Both the position numbers and the translations under genes were made by a program. From positions 2,283,033 to 2,347,032 of the forward strand of contig NC_031469.1 of the NCBI RefSeq assembly GCF_000006565.2: 64,000 nt of DNA, written 5' to 3'. The notes below the pieces were generated by a model. The model was not told where the DNA came from and searched no databases. It saw only the letters and a program-made list of their open reading frames with translations. This document shows positions 24,326-36,340 of the stretch, one piece after another. This DNA comes from Toxoplasma gondii ME49. Taxonomy: Eukaryota; Apicomplexa; Conoidasida; Eucoccidiorida; Sarcocystidae. How positions within the stretch are numbered: the stretch's first letter is position 1; every line of letters starts with the position of its first letter.

Positions 24326-25695
24326 GTAGGTGGTTCGGATGTCGCAGAGCAGTGCTGAATTGTTGCGTTCTGATGAGCACGGTCCCGTGCTTGCTGGTTT
24401 GCGTATCCAGCTGGTGAACGAAGCAGTTGTTGCGGTCATCCCACTATGGAGATGCTCACAGCTACGTCCGCTGATGGTGTCACCCCGAATTACATCAGCC
24501 CGAGACAGTACGCTACTGCGTGGCACAGATCCATAAACACCGTGCGAAAAAGGGGGGCGTGCCGGGAAATGCGTTGATGTCGCCCTCTGGACCGGGTGGC
24601 GTTGATCACTGACAAATGTAAGCAGACATCGTCGGGCAAGGCTCCTGTGGCAGTCGACGACAGTGGAATGGACTGTTATGATACGCCAGTTCGTACAAAG
24701 AAGAGACAGGACGCGCGTCCTTCGAGAAAAGTCGAGACGGTGTTATGATTTTCTATGAATTCATTCTGGTATTTTGTCGGTCGCCGGGGGCGGTTTCCAC
24801 GTGCGGCGCTGCGTACAGTTGTTGCGTTGCCGATCTGTGCCGCAGTGACACGTCTGGGCGGGATGCCGTATTCTGCTCTGTCTCCGTTTGCTCCCGTCTA
24901 GTTGGTAGTTTCGTATCCATCGGATTGCCCGGTCGTTATGGAAATGCGTCAGTCGCATGCCTGGAAGCCGTGTAATTTCCCGCTTCCCCGTAGATTTCGT
25001 GGATATATGAGGAACCATCGAATTACCGATTACTACTGTGTCAGGCTAGCGTCAATTCTGAAAGGCTGGGGGCGGCTCTCGTCTCCCTTGAGCGCGCCTG
25101 GTCATTAGTGGCGAGATCGTATCTCTTCATGCTCTCGGCGAATATCGTGCTCCGTGTCCATATGTCACAGCTTGTAAGCTAATGGAAGGCAGGGCGCGTG
25201 GAGATTGCGATGACAGGGCGTTCGTGGGAGCGACAGAATGAATCAGGAGCATCCCTCCTCTACGATGAGAGGGGTGAAGGATGCTTGCAGACCGCCACCG
25301 CATCAGCACATTGCCGCCGGTGGGAAGGGGTGACGTCTTGGCGGACTCTACATCAGGGACATCCTCTGTCGTATTAAAGGGTGGGAAGGTGATGCGGCGT
25401 TCGCGAACGCTGAAAACAGTGTTTCGTGTCAATGCGACATGGCCTATAGGGTTGACCGTTTTCGTGAGTGTCGTGCAATGATGACGTGAGCATCCGAGAA
25501 ATAATAATGCAGACAGATCCCCACCGGACAGCTAGTATGCATCGTTCTCATTTTAACGATACCCCTTCGCAGCCCACTAAGGAATGAGCTGCCCCCTCGA
25601 CATATTGGACTCGCGACGGATGCACGCTATGCCATAAGCACCTGGTTGTGCGCCCACAGTCATCCGAACGTCTCCTTGGTCCTTCAATTACTCAG

Positions 25696-25704
25696 CGTGT
25701 GCCG
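25696..25704 (+). other. Putative 9-nt micro-exon
   Basis: CCTTCAATTACTCAG, then CGTGTGCCG, then GTAGGTAGTGAG. Confidence 0.38.
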
Positions 25705-25937
25705 GTAGGTAGTGAGAGTTTTGTGGCGCCGGAGTCAGCGCTCATTTGTTCCACAGTTTGTCAAACGTGTGCCCATGCTGCCAGCACCCGCGACAGCCTC
25801 AGTTCCTCATCACTCTCGGGTTTTCGGCTGACAAGCCAATTCAGCGGAGAATCATAAAAATGTTTTTAGTTGGCATCGCGAGTTTCTACAGCTCAAGATG
25901 GTATGGTGCTTGCAAGAAAGCCTCTCTGCGCAATGTG

Positions 25938-26772
25938 AAGGGACTTGCCTGCGTGTATTGTTCGACGGGAGGGTCTTTAACGGCACATCGGAGTCTGCCC
26001 GAGACTCTCTGAACGGGGATGGAGTACACTTGTGGCATCACATTCCTAAGAGGATGAGGCGATTGCGGGCGCTGCTGGCAGGCGTAGTAGTGTGCGGGCA
26101 AGGCTGTTTTGCGTCTGCGTCTTTCTGACTGTTAGCTCGCTCACTGTGGAGAGAAGCTTGGTTGTTGGTTTTACGACTGCCTTTGTACATTTCATTCGTT
26201 ATTCGATGGTCGTGATAGAAGTCGATGGATGTTTTGTGGAATTATGCCAAAGAATTAGATGTCGTGCCAAAAGCATTTAAGGTGATGCGCTCTGTGCTCC
26301 TTGCGTCTCGGTCTTCTATCTCGGCAAGCGCGAAGCGAGTGCTGCCATCTTCACCAGCCAACACAATGGGTTTAAGACACTTTGCATGTGTTGCTGTTAC
26401 CCGTACGCCGTTGATACTGCTGATATTTCGGTGTTGCAACCAGACTGTAGGCTATCAGTACATACTGATACGAGGACTGAAGCAGGGACGGCGCAGAGAT
26501 ATTACCAGAAATGGAAGCGACGCCGCGACCAGGAGCTAGGGGGCAGACCAATAGAGTGGAGAGCCATGCGGATGGGGCTGTGATCTGCTGAGCGGAGACG
26601 AATTTTGGGGTGTGTTTCCTGTTGTAGCGGGTTGCAGCGGTAGAGCACAATACTGCTATGGAGGGAGGAGGGACTGAAGGATACGATGTGCCGACTCGAG
26701 AAATATCTGCATGTTATTTTTTAGTATTGTAGCGGCGAAGAGGCAGTCAGGGGGCCATTGACGACGAAGCCA
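25938..26772. repeat. Repeat S, copy 1
   Basis: Matches 31861-32694 (offset 5923, ~99%). The first ~200 bp also match 28927-29137. Short ORFs are conserved only because the DNA is nearly identical. Confidence 0.92.
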
Positions 26773-27483
26773 GGCGGATCCATTTGTGTCCATGTGAACT
26801 ATGAAATTCTAGACTGTCGGAGAGAATGCGCCGAACGGTGTTGCCTTGGGAAACACCGTAGTGTGTGAGGCTTGCAGGATTTTGTGTAGCGGTCTGTAAC
26901 AGCGGATGCTGGAGTGCTGAGCTGCCGGGCAGTTATGCGGTGTTTCTAATGGCCACCGTAATGTCGGCTTCAGACTCAGCAGGTACGATGGCAGTGGCTT
27001 TGTGCTGACTCAGAATATGGCCGCGTTAATTCTGATGTAGTCCCGGAAGCCTGTAAACTCGCAGAGTGTCTTTGCTTGGTTGCGAAACGGCGGAACACAC
27101 CTTTTGTGATGTCGGTTGGGCTGACTTATATTCAAAGCGTCGCCTTAGAACCTCTACCCGAATTCTTTGATGAGTATGGTTTCTATCCCCTATCGGCTGC
27201 CGCGCATGCGTGTCTTGGGCACAGTGTCGCGTTGTGCTCGTCCAGCTGAAGACCGTATGCACAAATGAGAGGGTCCAAGCAGGTTTCTAGAAGCCTTAGC
27301 GTGCAGCGCCCGCGAAATCACTCAGTCACGAGTGCTGTCTTGCGAAATTTCTGGATGAGCTTGCGGCTGTCTGTCGGTGTTGTTTTTGGGTGCCGGCTTT
27401 AGTCGGGCACCTTGGGATGGTCCTGGTGTTACGGCGCCGATGGCGCACGACGTCATGAGGCAGACGCGTAAGCTCGTGGAAAC
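26773..27483. other. Spacer between repeats S and P
   Basis: No gene, repeat or RNA is supported in this 0.7 kb. Confidence 0.4.
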
Positions 27484-27816
27484 CCATGACTGCGAATTTG
27501 TGTGAGTCAGGCAGTGTTGTCCTCCCTCACCGCCGGTGTTGGCTCTGGCGTTTTCTGCGCAGTATGTGCGTGCATGGCAGTGGACGAGAGGGGCGAGGCA
27601 CGCCTGGCTCGCGATGGCCTCCCATGGGTCGGTTGAGGTCGTGCGTCCTGGCAAGTAGACCGCGAGTCCGTTGATAATGTGAGCGCCATCGCCTTCTGTC
27701 GGAGGCTGCAGCGTTTTTTGGATAATTGCGTGGTGAGGTGGCATGCACAGGTTTGCAGATTCAGTGTGAACTTGACCGGTATCGCCTTGAGTGCGGGTGC
27801 GTCCCATGTGGGCGAT

Positions 27817-28064
27817 GACGAGGCAGTGGGTTGTGGTAAGAGGTACTTTTTATTCAGGCGTTGTAATGTTTCCGATGATATGTGCACTCCGGCTGGTCGT
27901 TGGGTACACGTTGCCTCGACAGTGAGGGACGAGTCATTGGGGACTGCCGTTGGAATCGAACGCATTCGGAGTCGTATGGCAAGAGGTTGTCCATCCTTAA
28001 CTCGACATATCGGCATTTTGGCTTTTTTTTCGTTGCTCAGGCTGTAGGCAGAGATGGCTGGTAG
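27817..28064 (+). pseudogene. Diverged family fragment with KRYFLF block
   Basis: One frame reads KRYFLFRRCNV...PAGRWVHVASTVRDES; the end matches the frame ...VAQAVGRDGW. This weakly resembles the fragments at 35885 and 37365 (RLYC...PAHLQCALIRLVARDD, then AQAV). The parts are in different frames, so the copy is either spliced or broken. Copies with the same change occur in the repeats at about 30750-30997 and 32920-33167. The opposite strand also has a long frame here, so coding strand is uncertain. Confidence 0.2.
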
Positions 28065-28575
28065 CGTTCAACGTTGTGGAAGCGTCTCGGAAAAGAGACC
28101 GGGTGACTCAGAGCAAGTGTCGGAAGGGCAGCTGCGGTAGCGGCAGCCTGCGGGGGACACTGTCACCAGATTCTTGGTGCGATGTTTTAGGTCGAGTAGC
28201 AGGTAAAGCTGCCGGATCACGGGCTCTCCGAATTCGTATTATCGGGCGCGTTTGACACACGGACACAGAGCGGTGAATGTGGTGCCCGGGTTCAGTGCAA
28301 CATGGCAAATTCGTTAGGTGACACATGCAAGGAGTGAAGTCAGACTATCGGTGGAGTGTCCGAAATGTAGGAAAAGGCGATACGTGGTCACTTGACGGTC
28401 TGTGTGCATGAGCGTTACTTTGCTATGCATTGCAATGTTGCATGCCACACACATCGTCCGGGGAAAGAAGGGGCTTACTGACTACGTAGCCGGCGGGACT
28501 GGCTGCGAGCTGTCGAAGATTTTCTGGGTGGTGCTAAACTGGTGCCTTGCACCCTTCTGCTTTCTCAATGTTTAG

Positions 28576-28584
28576 ACTGCCGGC
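28576..28584 (+). other. Putative 9-nt micro-exon
   Basis: GCTAAACTGG branch-like site, then CTTCTGCTTTCTCAATGTTTAG, then ACTGCCGGC, then GTAGGTAGTGAAG. It is duplicated at 31509-31517. This is one of the most complete branch-tract-AG-donor sets. Confidence 0.42.
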
Positions 28585-28870
28585 GTAGGTAGTGAAGGGT
28601 TGGTGGTGCCGGGATCCAGGATCCTTGTTCGGACGGTTTAGCAATCTATATACGAACTGCAGCAGTGATGAGGGCGGTGTGCAGCTGTGATGCGCACGAT
28701 AGTGTAAGCACTCAGATCTGTCTGTGAAGGGTGAGACGCCGACAGCGATACGAGGATTGGAGGATTGAGGCGTACAGAGGGAGCAGGCATGCGGGAGTCG
28801 CGCATGGTGACGAGCCGCTGCAGCCGAGTATTCGTGAACATGTGGTCACCCGGTATCCGTGCTTCTGCAG

Positions 28871-28879
28871 ATCGAGCAG
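28871..28879 (+). other. Putative 9-nt micro-exon
   Basis: CCGTGCTTCTGCAG, then ATCGAGCAG, then GTATGC; duplicated at 31804-31812. The same 9-mer occurs at 36705 in unrelated flanks. Confidence 0.35.
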
Positions 28880-29137
28880 GTATGCCCTCGGCATGGTGCC
28901 ACAGAGTGAAGTGCTCAGGACAATGAGAAGGGACCTGCTTGCGTGTATTGTTCGACGGGAGGGTCTTTAACGGCGCATCGGAGTCTGCCCGAGACTCTCT
29001 GAACGGGGATGGAGTACACTTGTGGCATCACATTCCTAGGTGGATGAGGTGATTGCGGGCGCTGCTGGCAGGCGTAGTAGTGCGCGGGCAAGGCTGTTTT
29101 GCGTCTGCGTCTTTCTGACTGTCAGCTCGCTCACTGT

Positions 29138-30416
29138 TAGGCCGGTGGTCGTCATTTTTGTTGCTCTCATTGGTAGATGTTCTTTCCAGAATAGTGATTC
29201 CATCGAAGGTAGGTGGGTGTTTGGTAGGAATCGAAGTAAGACTCGTCGGGGATGTTTCTTACACGGCGCTAGATGGTCCCTGATTGTGGAGTTCTGTCTA
29301 CGCGGGCGAGATTCCTTTACGGACCGCTACGCTATTCGGCGCAATTTGTGTGAGGCTGTTGCCACACTGTGGTGTCGTTGCTTGTGATTGACTGCTGGTG
29401 TGCTGATTGTTAACGCGTTACAATCAGGTTGTAGGTCATCCGTTCATACTGGTTTGTAGCAGCAGGGATGTTGGAACAACGTAGCTACGGACGCAAGCGC
29501 GTTTGGCGATCCGGAATTGGACCGAACGTTGTTCGTCTAGGGAACCACAAGAAGAGGGTCGCTGTTTCACTGAAAACCGGGAGTGGTTTAAAGAATGAGT
29601 GTTTTGTGCTGGCAAGTCTTGTGCTTGATGAATAATGTTCATATTCGAGGAGCGCCGTTGTTGAAGGGAGAGACCTCAGTTTCACACTTATACAGGTAGA
29701 GTGTCGTGTGTCAGTTGATGAAGAGGGCTGACGTCAATTCCTGCTGTGGTTGTCGCACCAGATTATTCGCTCCATGGGTTTCGATATGCGCGGTGGCGTC
29801 GCGATATCATTCGGATGCTGTATGCCTGATTGGTATTGCCAGGTCGACGGGGTAAGACACCTGATGCTTTGAGTCGTCTCCAGCAATGGGTCCCGATGTA
29901 CAGACATCAACCAGCATCAGGCGGGTGACGCAGGCGGTTTCTCAAGGGTGTGCTGCGTCGAACCTGGCTGCAGAGTCTGCCGACGGCCAGAAATAACGCG
30001 CGTTGCTTTAACGTCGGAATAGCCGTCTGCTGCGTCTGCTTTTGTGGCGTTGTTTGGAATATAGTAGCACAACTATAGGCATGAGCAGATAGATGTCAAA
30101 ATCGTTCCCGTATTGGGTGACGCGTATCCCTCACAAGCGTAATGTCGCGTGGCTTGTTTCTGTAGGCTGAGACAGTACGCAGTGGCGATATCGGATCCGC
30201 TGCACGCGTTCTCATACCAATACGGGCGTCACCGACGATACGTTTTTTTCCTGCGGCTTGGGCGTCGTATTGGTTTTTGATGCTATGTTTTCGTGCGACT
30301 GCTGCGCTTGAGCGTACGCTAAGGCACGTATGGTCGTTGCATTTCCTGTTTTCCGCCTTGTTCGACGCACAAGGCGATACCGTCCGTCCACCCAACATGC
30401 ATAGACTCGTGGAACT
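29138..30416. other. Spacer between repeat P copies
   Basis: No gene can be supported. A minus-strand ATG ORF of 214 codons runs from 30740 down to 30096, entering this spacer from the repeat. Its counterpart in the other repeat copy ends differently, and it has no recognised features. A CAG-GTT-GTAGG site lies at 29425-29435. Confidence 0.4.
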
Positions 30417-32694
30417 CCATGACTCCGAGTTTGTGTGAGTCAGGCAGTGTTGTCCTCCCTCACCGCCGGTGTTGGCTCTGGCGTTTTCTGCGCAGTATGT
30501 GCGTGCATGGCAGTGGACGAGAGGGGCGAGGCACGCCTGGCTCGCGATGGCCTCCCATGGGTCGGTTGAGGTCGTGCGTCCTGGCAAGTAGACCGCGAGT
30601 CCGTTGATAATGTGAGCGCCATCGCCTTCTGTCGGAGGCTGCAGCGTTTTTTGGATAATTGCGTGGTGAGGTGGCATGCACAGGTTTGCAGATTCAGTGT
30701 GAACTTGACCGGTATCGCCTTGAGTGCGGGTGCGTCCCATGTGGGCGATGACGAGGCAGTGGGTTGTGGTAAGAGGTATTTTTTATTCAGGCGTTGTAAT
30801 GTTTCCGATGATATGTGCACTCCGGCTGGTCGTTGGGTACACGTTGCCTCGACAGTGAGGGACGAGTCATTGGGGACTGCCGTTGGAATCGAACGCATTC
30901 GGAGTCGTATGGCAAGAGGTTGTCCATCCTTAACTCGACATATCGGCATTTTGGCTTTTTTTTCGTTGCTCAGGCTGTAGGCAAAGATGGCTGGTAGCGT
31001 TCAACGTTGTGGAAGCGTCTCGGAAAAGAGCCCGGGTGACTCAGAGCAAGTGTCGGAAGGGCAGCTGCGGTAGCGGCAGCCTGCGGGGGACACTGTCACC
31101 AGATTCTTGGTGCGATGTTTTAGGTCGAGTAGCAGGTAAAGCTGCCGGATCACGGGCTCTCCGAATTCGTATTATCGGGCGCGTTTGACACACGGACACA
31201 GAGCGGTGAATGTGGTGCCCGGGTTCAGTGCAACATGGCAAATTCGTTAGGTGACACATGCAAGGAGTGAAGTCAGACTATCGGTGGAGTGTCCGAAATG
31301 TAGGAAAAGGCGATACGTGGTCACTTGACGGTCTGTGTGCATGAGCGTTACTTTGCTATGCATTGCAATGTTGCATGCCACACACATCGTCCGGGGAAAG
31401 AAGGGGCTTACTGACTACGTAGCCGGCGGGACTGGCTGCGAGCTGTCGAAGATTTTCTGGGTGGTGCTAAACTGGTGCCTTGCACCCTTCTGCTTTCTCA
31501 ATGTTTAGACTGCCGGCGTAGGTAGTGAAGGGTTGGTGGTGCCGGGATCCAGGATCCTTGTTCGGACGGTTTAGCAATCTATATACGAACTGCAGCAGTG
31601 ATGAGGGCGGTGTGCAGCTGTGATGCGCACGATAGTGTAAGCACTCAGATCTGTCTGTGAAGGGTGAGACGCCGACAGCGATACGAGGATTGGAGGATTG
31701 AGGCGTACAGAGGGAGCAGGCATGCGGGAGTCGCGCATGGTGACGAGCCGCTGCAGCCGAGTATTCGTGAACATGTGGTCACCCGGTATCCGTGCTTCTG
31801 CAGATCGAGCAGGTATGCCCTCGGCATGGTGCCACAGAGTGAAGTGCTCAGGACAATGAGAAGGGACCTGCTTGCGTGTATTGTTCGACGGGAGGGTCTT
31901 TAACGGCGCATCGGAGTCTGCCCGAGACTCTCTGAACGGGGATGGAGTACACTTGTGGCATCACATTCCTAGGTGGATGAGGTGATTGCGGGCGCTGCTG
32001 GCAGGCGTAGTAGTGCGCGGGCAAGGCTGTTTTGCGTCTGCGTCTTTCTGACTGTTAGCTCGCTCACTGTGGAGAGAAGCTTGGTTGTTGGTTTTACGAC
32101 TGCCTTTGTACATTTCATTCGTTATTCGATGGTCGTGATAGAAGTCGATGGATGTTTTGTGGAATTATGCCAAAGAATTAGATGTCGTGCCAAAAGCATT
32201 TAAGGTGATGCGCTCTGTGCTCCTTGCGTCTCGGTCTTCTATCTCGGCAAGCGCGAAGCGAGTGCTGCCATCTTCACCAGCCAACACAATGGGTTTAAGA
32301 CACTTTGCATGTGTTGCTGTTACCCGTACGCCGTTGATACTGCTGATATTTCGGTGTTGCAACCAGACTGTAGGCTATCAGTACATACTGATACGAGGAC
32401 TGAAGCAGGGACGTCGCAGAGATATTACCAGAAATGGAAGCGACGCCGCGACCAGGAGCTAGGGGGCAGACCAATAGAGTGGAGAGCCATGCGGATGGGG
32501 CTGTGATCTGCTGAGCGGAGACGAATTTTGGGGTGTGTTTCCTGTTGTAGCGGGTTGCAGCGGTAGAGCACAATACTGCTATGGAGGGAGGAGGGACTGA
32601 AGGATACGATGTGCCGACTCGAGAAATATCTGCATGTTATTTTTTAGTATTGTAGCGGCGAAGAGGCAGTCAGGGGGCCATGACGACGAAGCCA
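30417..32694. repeat. Repeats P (copy 2) and S (copy 2), fused
   Basis: 30417-32064 matches 27484-29131, and 31861-32694 continues as repeat S (25938-26772). This copy shows the complete P-S order, of which the other copies are partial versions. It is truncated at the right by a 20-N gap. Confidence 0.92.
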
Positions 32695-32714
32695 NNNNNN
32701 NNNNNNNNNNNNNN
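32695..32714. other. Assembly gap (20 N)
   Basis: The gap joins the end of repeat S to the middle of a third copy of repeat P. Both flanks are multi-copy, so the join may be wrong or copies may be missing. Confidence 0.99.
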
Positions 32715-33509
32715 CGATGGCCTCCCATGGGTCGGTTGAGGTCGTGCGTCCTGGCAAGTAGACCGCGAGTCCGTTGATAATGTGAGCGCCATCGCCTTCT
32801 GTCGGAGGCTGCAGCGTTTTTTGGATAATTGCGTGGTGAGGTGGCATGCACAGGTTTGCAGATTCAGTGTGAACTTGACCGGTATCGCCTTGAGTGCGGG
32901 TGCGTCCCATGTGGGCGATGACGAGGCAGTGGGTTGTGGTAAGAGGTATTTTTTATTCAGGCGTTGTAATGTTTCCGATGATATGTGCACTCCGGCTGGT
33001 CGTTGGGTACACGTTGCCTCGACAGTGAGGGACGAGTCATTGGGGACTGCCGTTGGAATCGAACGCATTCGGAGTCGTATGGCAAGAGGTTGTCCATCCT
33101 TAACTCGACATATCGGCATTTTGGCTTTTTTTTCGTTGCTCAGGCTGTAGGCAAAGATGGCTGGTAGCGTTCAACGTTGTGGAAGCGTCTCGGAAAAGAG
33201 ACCGGGTGACTCAGAGCAAGTGTCGGAAGGGCAGCTGCGGTAGCGGCAGCCTGCGGGGGACACTGTCACCAGATTCTTGGTGCGATGTTTTAGGTCGAGT
33301 AGCAGGTAAAGCTGCCGGATCACGGGCTCTCCGAATTCGTATTATCGGGCGCGTTTGACACACGGACACAGAGCGGTGAATGTGGTGCCCGGGTTCAGTG
33401 CAACATGGCAAATTCGTTAGGTGACGCATGCAAGGAGTGAAGTCAGACTATCGGTGGAGTGTCCGAAATGTAGGAAAAGGCGATACGTGGTCACTTGACG
33501 GTCTGTGTG
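32715..33509. repeat. Repeat P, copy 3 (partial)
   Basis: Matches 30544-31339; homology stops after GTCTGTGTG. It keeps the GCTCAG-GCT-GTAGGC element at 33139-33152. Confidence 0.92.
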
Positions 33510-34719
33510 ACCATGTGAAATTTGCCACACATGTTTGAGGTGGGCGACTGCCAAAAGGCTGCATTTTCTCAGGTCCAGGATGCTCACAGTGCGAACGGTG
33601 CATCACTTCTGTTATTCTCATGGGATCAGATTGAAGCCGTAAGAGGTCGAGTATTTCGATATGATGATAATTGGCTTTGGCGCGGAGTGGTGGCGAGCTG
33701 TGGGTGAACTGGACAGGAGAGCCGAAGGGTCTCCGCTTGCGTTGGGGGTCATTCGGCGCACCTCACGGTTGCCCCACTCGATATGGGGGCGGTGGCAGAG
33801 AGTTGATGGTCGAACTCGCAAGGCGCAGCTGTCTCAACCTCTTATGCAGTTGGAACGTGATGCCCAGGCTGGATATAAATTGAGGTGAATGGCTACCTGT
33901 GCACTCTGGAACCAGACGGAAAATGTACGTAAAACGGCTGCCACAATGATAGACGCGTTTAGGCCTCCAACGGCTCTGAGCGTAGTACCACACGATCTTT
34001 CCAAGAGGTGAGTTACCTGTCGAGACTGTCGCGGTGCGCTACAGCAGTAAATCTGCGTTCTCCGTCACCTGGTATCCCATGATCGTTGCACGCCTTTCGG
34101 ATTAGGGTGGCCCGCGGGTTGGACATCCTTCCCAACCCCCATGACGGTTGCAATGCGCTTCGTTTGCACATTTCACTCCGCTGTTTTCATGGTGTGGCTC
34201 CTGGCGGCCCCGCCACGCGTCACAGAGGATTTGTTACTGAAGGCCTCAATTACCCGGGGCACGCGGGATGGATTAATCCTTGCAAGCTGTTTGGCACAAC
34301 GTCGAGAGAATCTGGAGACTCGACACCATGGGCAGAGGAGGTCTCTTGCAGTGCTTTCGTGTACCGGCTTCGTGCCATTGCACTGCGTGTTGATGCGGCT
34401 TGTAGGCAACAGTGATAAAAATTAATTGGTCTTGGAGTGCTTCCTGTTTTCCCAAGTAAATCGATTCGTCGTGAATTAAAGGGCCGCATGTCTGGGAGCC
34501 TAGGCGCTTATTGCAAGTTCCGGTCTCGGTTCACAGGCTGTAGGCAAACACTACGTGATTTGAGAAGTGCTTGGTCGGGGATAGGCTGCATACCGCCTAG
34601 TACGCACGGGCGCGGGTCAGAACAGGCGCAGTGGCAAATGACACTCCATGGCAGCAAGCTAGCCGGTGACCGTGCCAATTCGTCGTCCATATTGCAAAAA
34701 GGAGGCGCACCAACGTGAC
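33510..34719. other. Single-copy segment with splice-pair elements
   Basis: Contains CAG-ATTGAAGCC-GTAAGAG (33627-33645), which has a near-consensus donor, and TTCACAG-GCT-GTAGGC (34531-34545). ORFs up to about 110 codons (34086-34415) show no recognised content. Confidence 0.4.
33630..33638 (+). other. Putative 9-nt micro-exon
   Basis: CTTCTGTTATTCTCATGGGATCAG, then ATTGAAGCC, then GTAAGAG, the donor nearest to consensus in the series. Confidence 0.4.
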
Positions 34720-35105
34720 GTATGTGTAGGAATTGTGGGGAGGACGCGTGAGGCCGGTCGGAAGTCTCGCGGACATTGCAGGGGGTTCTGGCCGTTTTTC
34801 GACCCGGTGCACTATGGCAATTCGCTTCGGTGCTCATTGCGAGGCGCCGGAAGGTAGCATAGAGGAACCCGGATAGGTGAGGTACTTGGAATTCCGTGGC
34901 CTTCTGACGGGGTGCTTTGGCGTTTGAGCGCATCTGAATGTGCGGTGGGCTCCAATAGCCTGAGGCGAATTCGGGCGACATTGCAACGCCAGCAAGGATT
35001 ATGTCGCCTCGCGCTATTTCAGATCTATCTGGGTGTGGCGATCAGGGAGGAACCGTCGTTTCCTTGCCTTTACTCCATGCGCAGGCTCAGTCTGTAGGTA
35101 GTCAG
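34720..35105. repeat. Repeat E, copy 1
   Basis: About 97% identical to 36341-36724 up to the final CAG. The 9 nt after that CAG (GCTCAGTCT) differ completely from the other copy (ATCGAGCAG), and then GTAGGTAGT is shared again. Confidence 0.9.
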
Positions 35106-35796
35106 AGACCTGAGTCTTGATGGGATATGTGACTTCACTGATTGACGACATTGCGAACCGGAAGGGAGTCGCAATGGGCTTCCGGAGGAGTCCGTGGGAG
35201 ATGCGTACCATGATGTGTGAGCATTCGAGGCCGCGATGAGGGTCGATTGGCTGCCGGCAGATCGCTTTTTGCGGTCGGTAGTGACAATTATGCTTGAAAC
35301 GTGGTGTCGACGACTGAGTGGCGTCTCCACCGGCTTTTTCGCAATTTGTCGGCTGGTTTCCGGCGCCGGGTTCGGCAGCTATTGCACGTACGCACCGGTC
35401 AAGCGCCGTTTGGAATCGTTCACACGAATGAAATGGGTTAACAGCGATATTCTTTGACGCGCCGACGTCCGTCGGTTGTAGAGAATGTGAAGTGCAGGCA
35501 CACGTTGTGCCTCGAGTCTCCTCTCCAGCTCGCCAACAATGAGATGAAGTGCCGTGACACGTCTGATCGCATGAAGCAGGGGGTGTTCCTTCATTCTCAA
35601 AAAACAGTCGCTCATATCTCTGTGAATTCGTTGTTGACGTTCCTTTCTGATCCTGGAGTCGTTTGCGCTGAAATGATCGTGTTCGATCGATGTGTTGCCG
35701 GCCGTCGGGGCGGGACTGCAGCAGGGTCCGCGTGTCACATCCTTCTATTCGTTCGATTAGTCCGAGAGATCTGTCTGCCGTTGCGCCATTTGCCAT
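35014..35796 (-). CDS. Longest ORF of the window, 260 codons, hypothetical (weak)
   Basis: A minus-strand ATG ORF with no signal peptide, membrane segment or known domain; composition is rich in Arg, Thr and Cys. Its 3' part runs antisense through repeat E, including the plus-strand splice-pair element at 35082-35098. A single ORF of this length is not far from chance in 64 kb at ~50% GC. A chance shadow is as likely as a gene; included because of length. Confidence 0.15.
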   Translation of the reverse strand: MANGATADRSLGLIERIEGCDTRTLLQSRPDGRQHIDRTRSFQRKRLQDQKGTSTTNSQRYERLFFENEGTPPASCDQTCHGTSSHCWRAGEETRGTTCACTSHSLQPTDVGASKNIAVNPFHSCERFQTALDRCVRAIAAEPGAGNQPTNCEKAGGDATQSSTPRFKHNCHYRPQKAICRQPIDPHRGLECSHIMVRISHGLLRKPIATPFRFAMSSISEVTYPIKTQVSDYLQTEPAHGVKARKRRFLPDRHTQIDLK

Positions 35797-35884
35797 GTAA
35801 CTTCATCGTTCCATCTGCGTTCCGATCGTGATGTGTACGTACGATTCGTCGGTCCGCATGCCGTTTGCCGACGCCAGCGTGATA

Positions 35885-36278
35885 GAACCACCTTGTCCTA
35901 TGAAGGACAAGCGTCACCTCTCGGTGCCGCATCACCCCACTAGAATATATTGTACCGTTTTCGAAGGAAGCGGAGCATTGGGCTTCCACGATAAATGTGC
36001 AGGGTGCGTTGATCCCTCTTGTGGCTCGCGGGCATAGAACGCGATGGGAGCATTTTTCTGTCACCATTCGTGCTCCTGAGGAGCACGGTTGGTCGGACGG
36101 GCATCGATCGCATGTCTTCGGTAACTCGATTCGACTGGCCGTTTGTGGTTTGGCTGCTCAGGCTGTAGGCAGTGATTGGAATACTATTGAAGAGGAGGAG
36201 TGTATTGGGATCGTGCTGAGTCACGGGCATTTGGCAAGGCCTCTGAAGTCGACGGTGTCACCGGATAACAGTAGCTGA
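35885..36278 (+). pseudogene. Frameshifted family member (copy P2)
   Basis: Aligns codon by codon with 37365-37658: the N-terminal part reads PPCPMKDK...HPTRIYC, and the C-terminal part reads QGALIPLVARG...SVTIRAPEEHGW...RLAVCG, then AQAVGSDW. A net 2-nt deletion between 35955 and 35985 puts the two parts in different frames. The other copy is continuous there, so this one is broken. The last part stays open to a TGA at 36276. Substitutions between the copies do not strongly favour third positions, so both may have drifted, and the antisense frame is also open. Confidence 0.38.
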
Positions 36279-36340
36279 ACCAGTGATTGCCAGCGCCAGC
36301 ACTTTGCCGTTGCTGCAAGGAAAAGATCAACCAATGCCGC

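Larger units (their letters stand above)
24219..25937. other. Diverged family segment
   Basis: Bases 24310-24740 are a distant paralogue of 20100-20560 and 21660-22110 and keep the CAG-N9-GTAGG element (24314-24330). A second element lies at 25693-25709, after the pyrimidine-rich CCTTCAATTACTCAG. I see no intact protein-coding gene. Confidence 0.45.
27484..29137. repeat. Repeat P, copy 1
   Basis: Matches 30417-32064 at offset 2933, nearly identical. Part also matches 32715-33509. It carries three splice-pair elements: GCTCAG-GCT-GTAGGC (28035), TTTAG-N9-GTAGGT (28571) and CTGCAG-N9-GTATGC (28865). Confidence 0.93.

Noticed and set aside
27507..28016. Minus-strand 169-codon ORF in repeat P, also at 30440-30949
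   Set aside because: It exists because the DNA copies are nearly identical; there is no independent divergence to test it, no signal or domain, and the plus-strand signals overlap it.
28728..28738. TGAGACG resembling the Toxoplasma promoter heptamer (A/T)GAGACG; also near 21172 and 23828
   Set aside because: Single isolated heptamers are expected by chance in this length, and no gene start lies suitably downstream.
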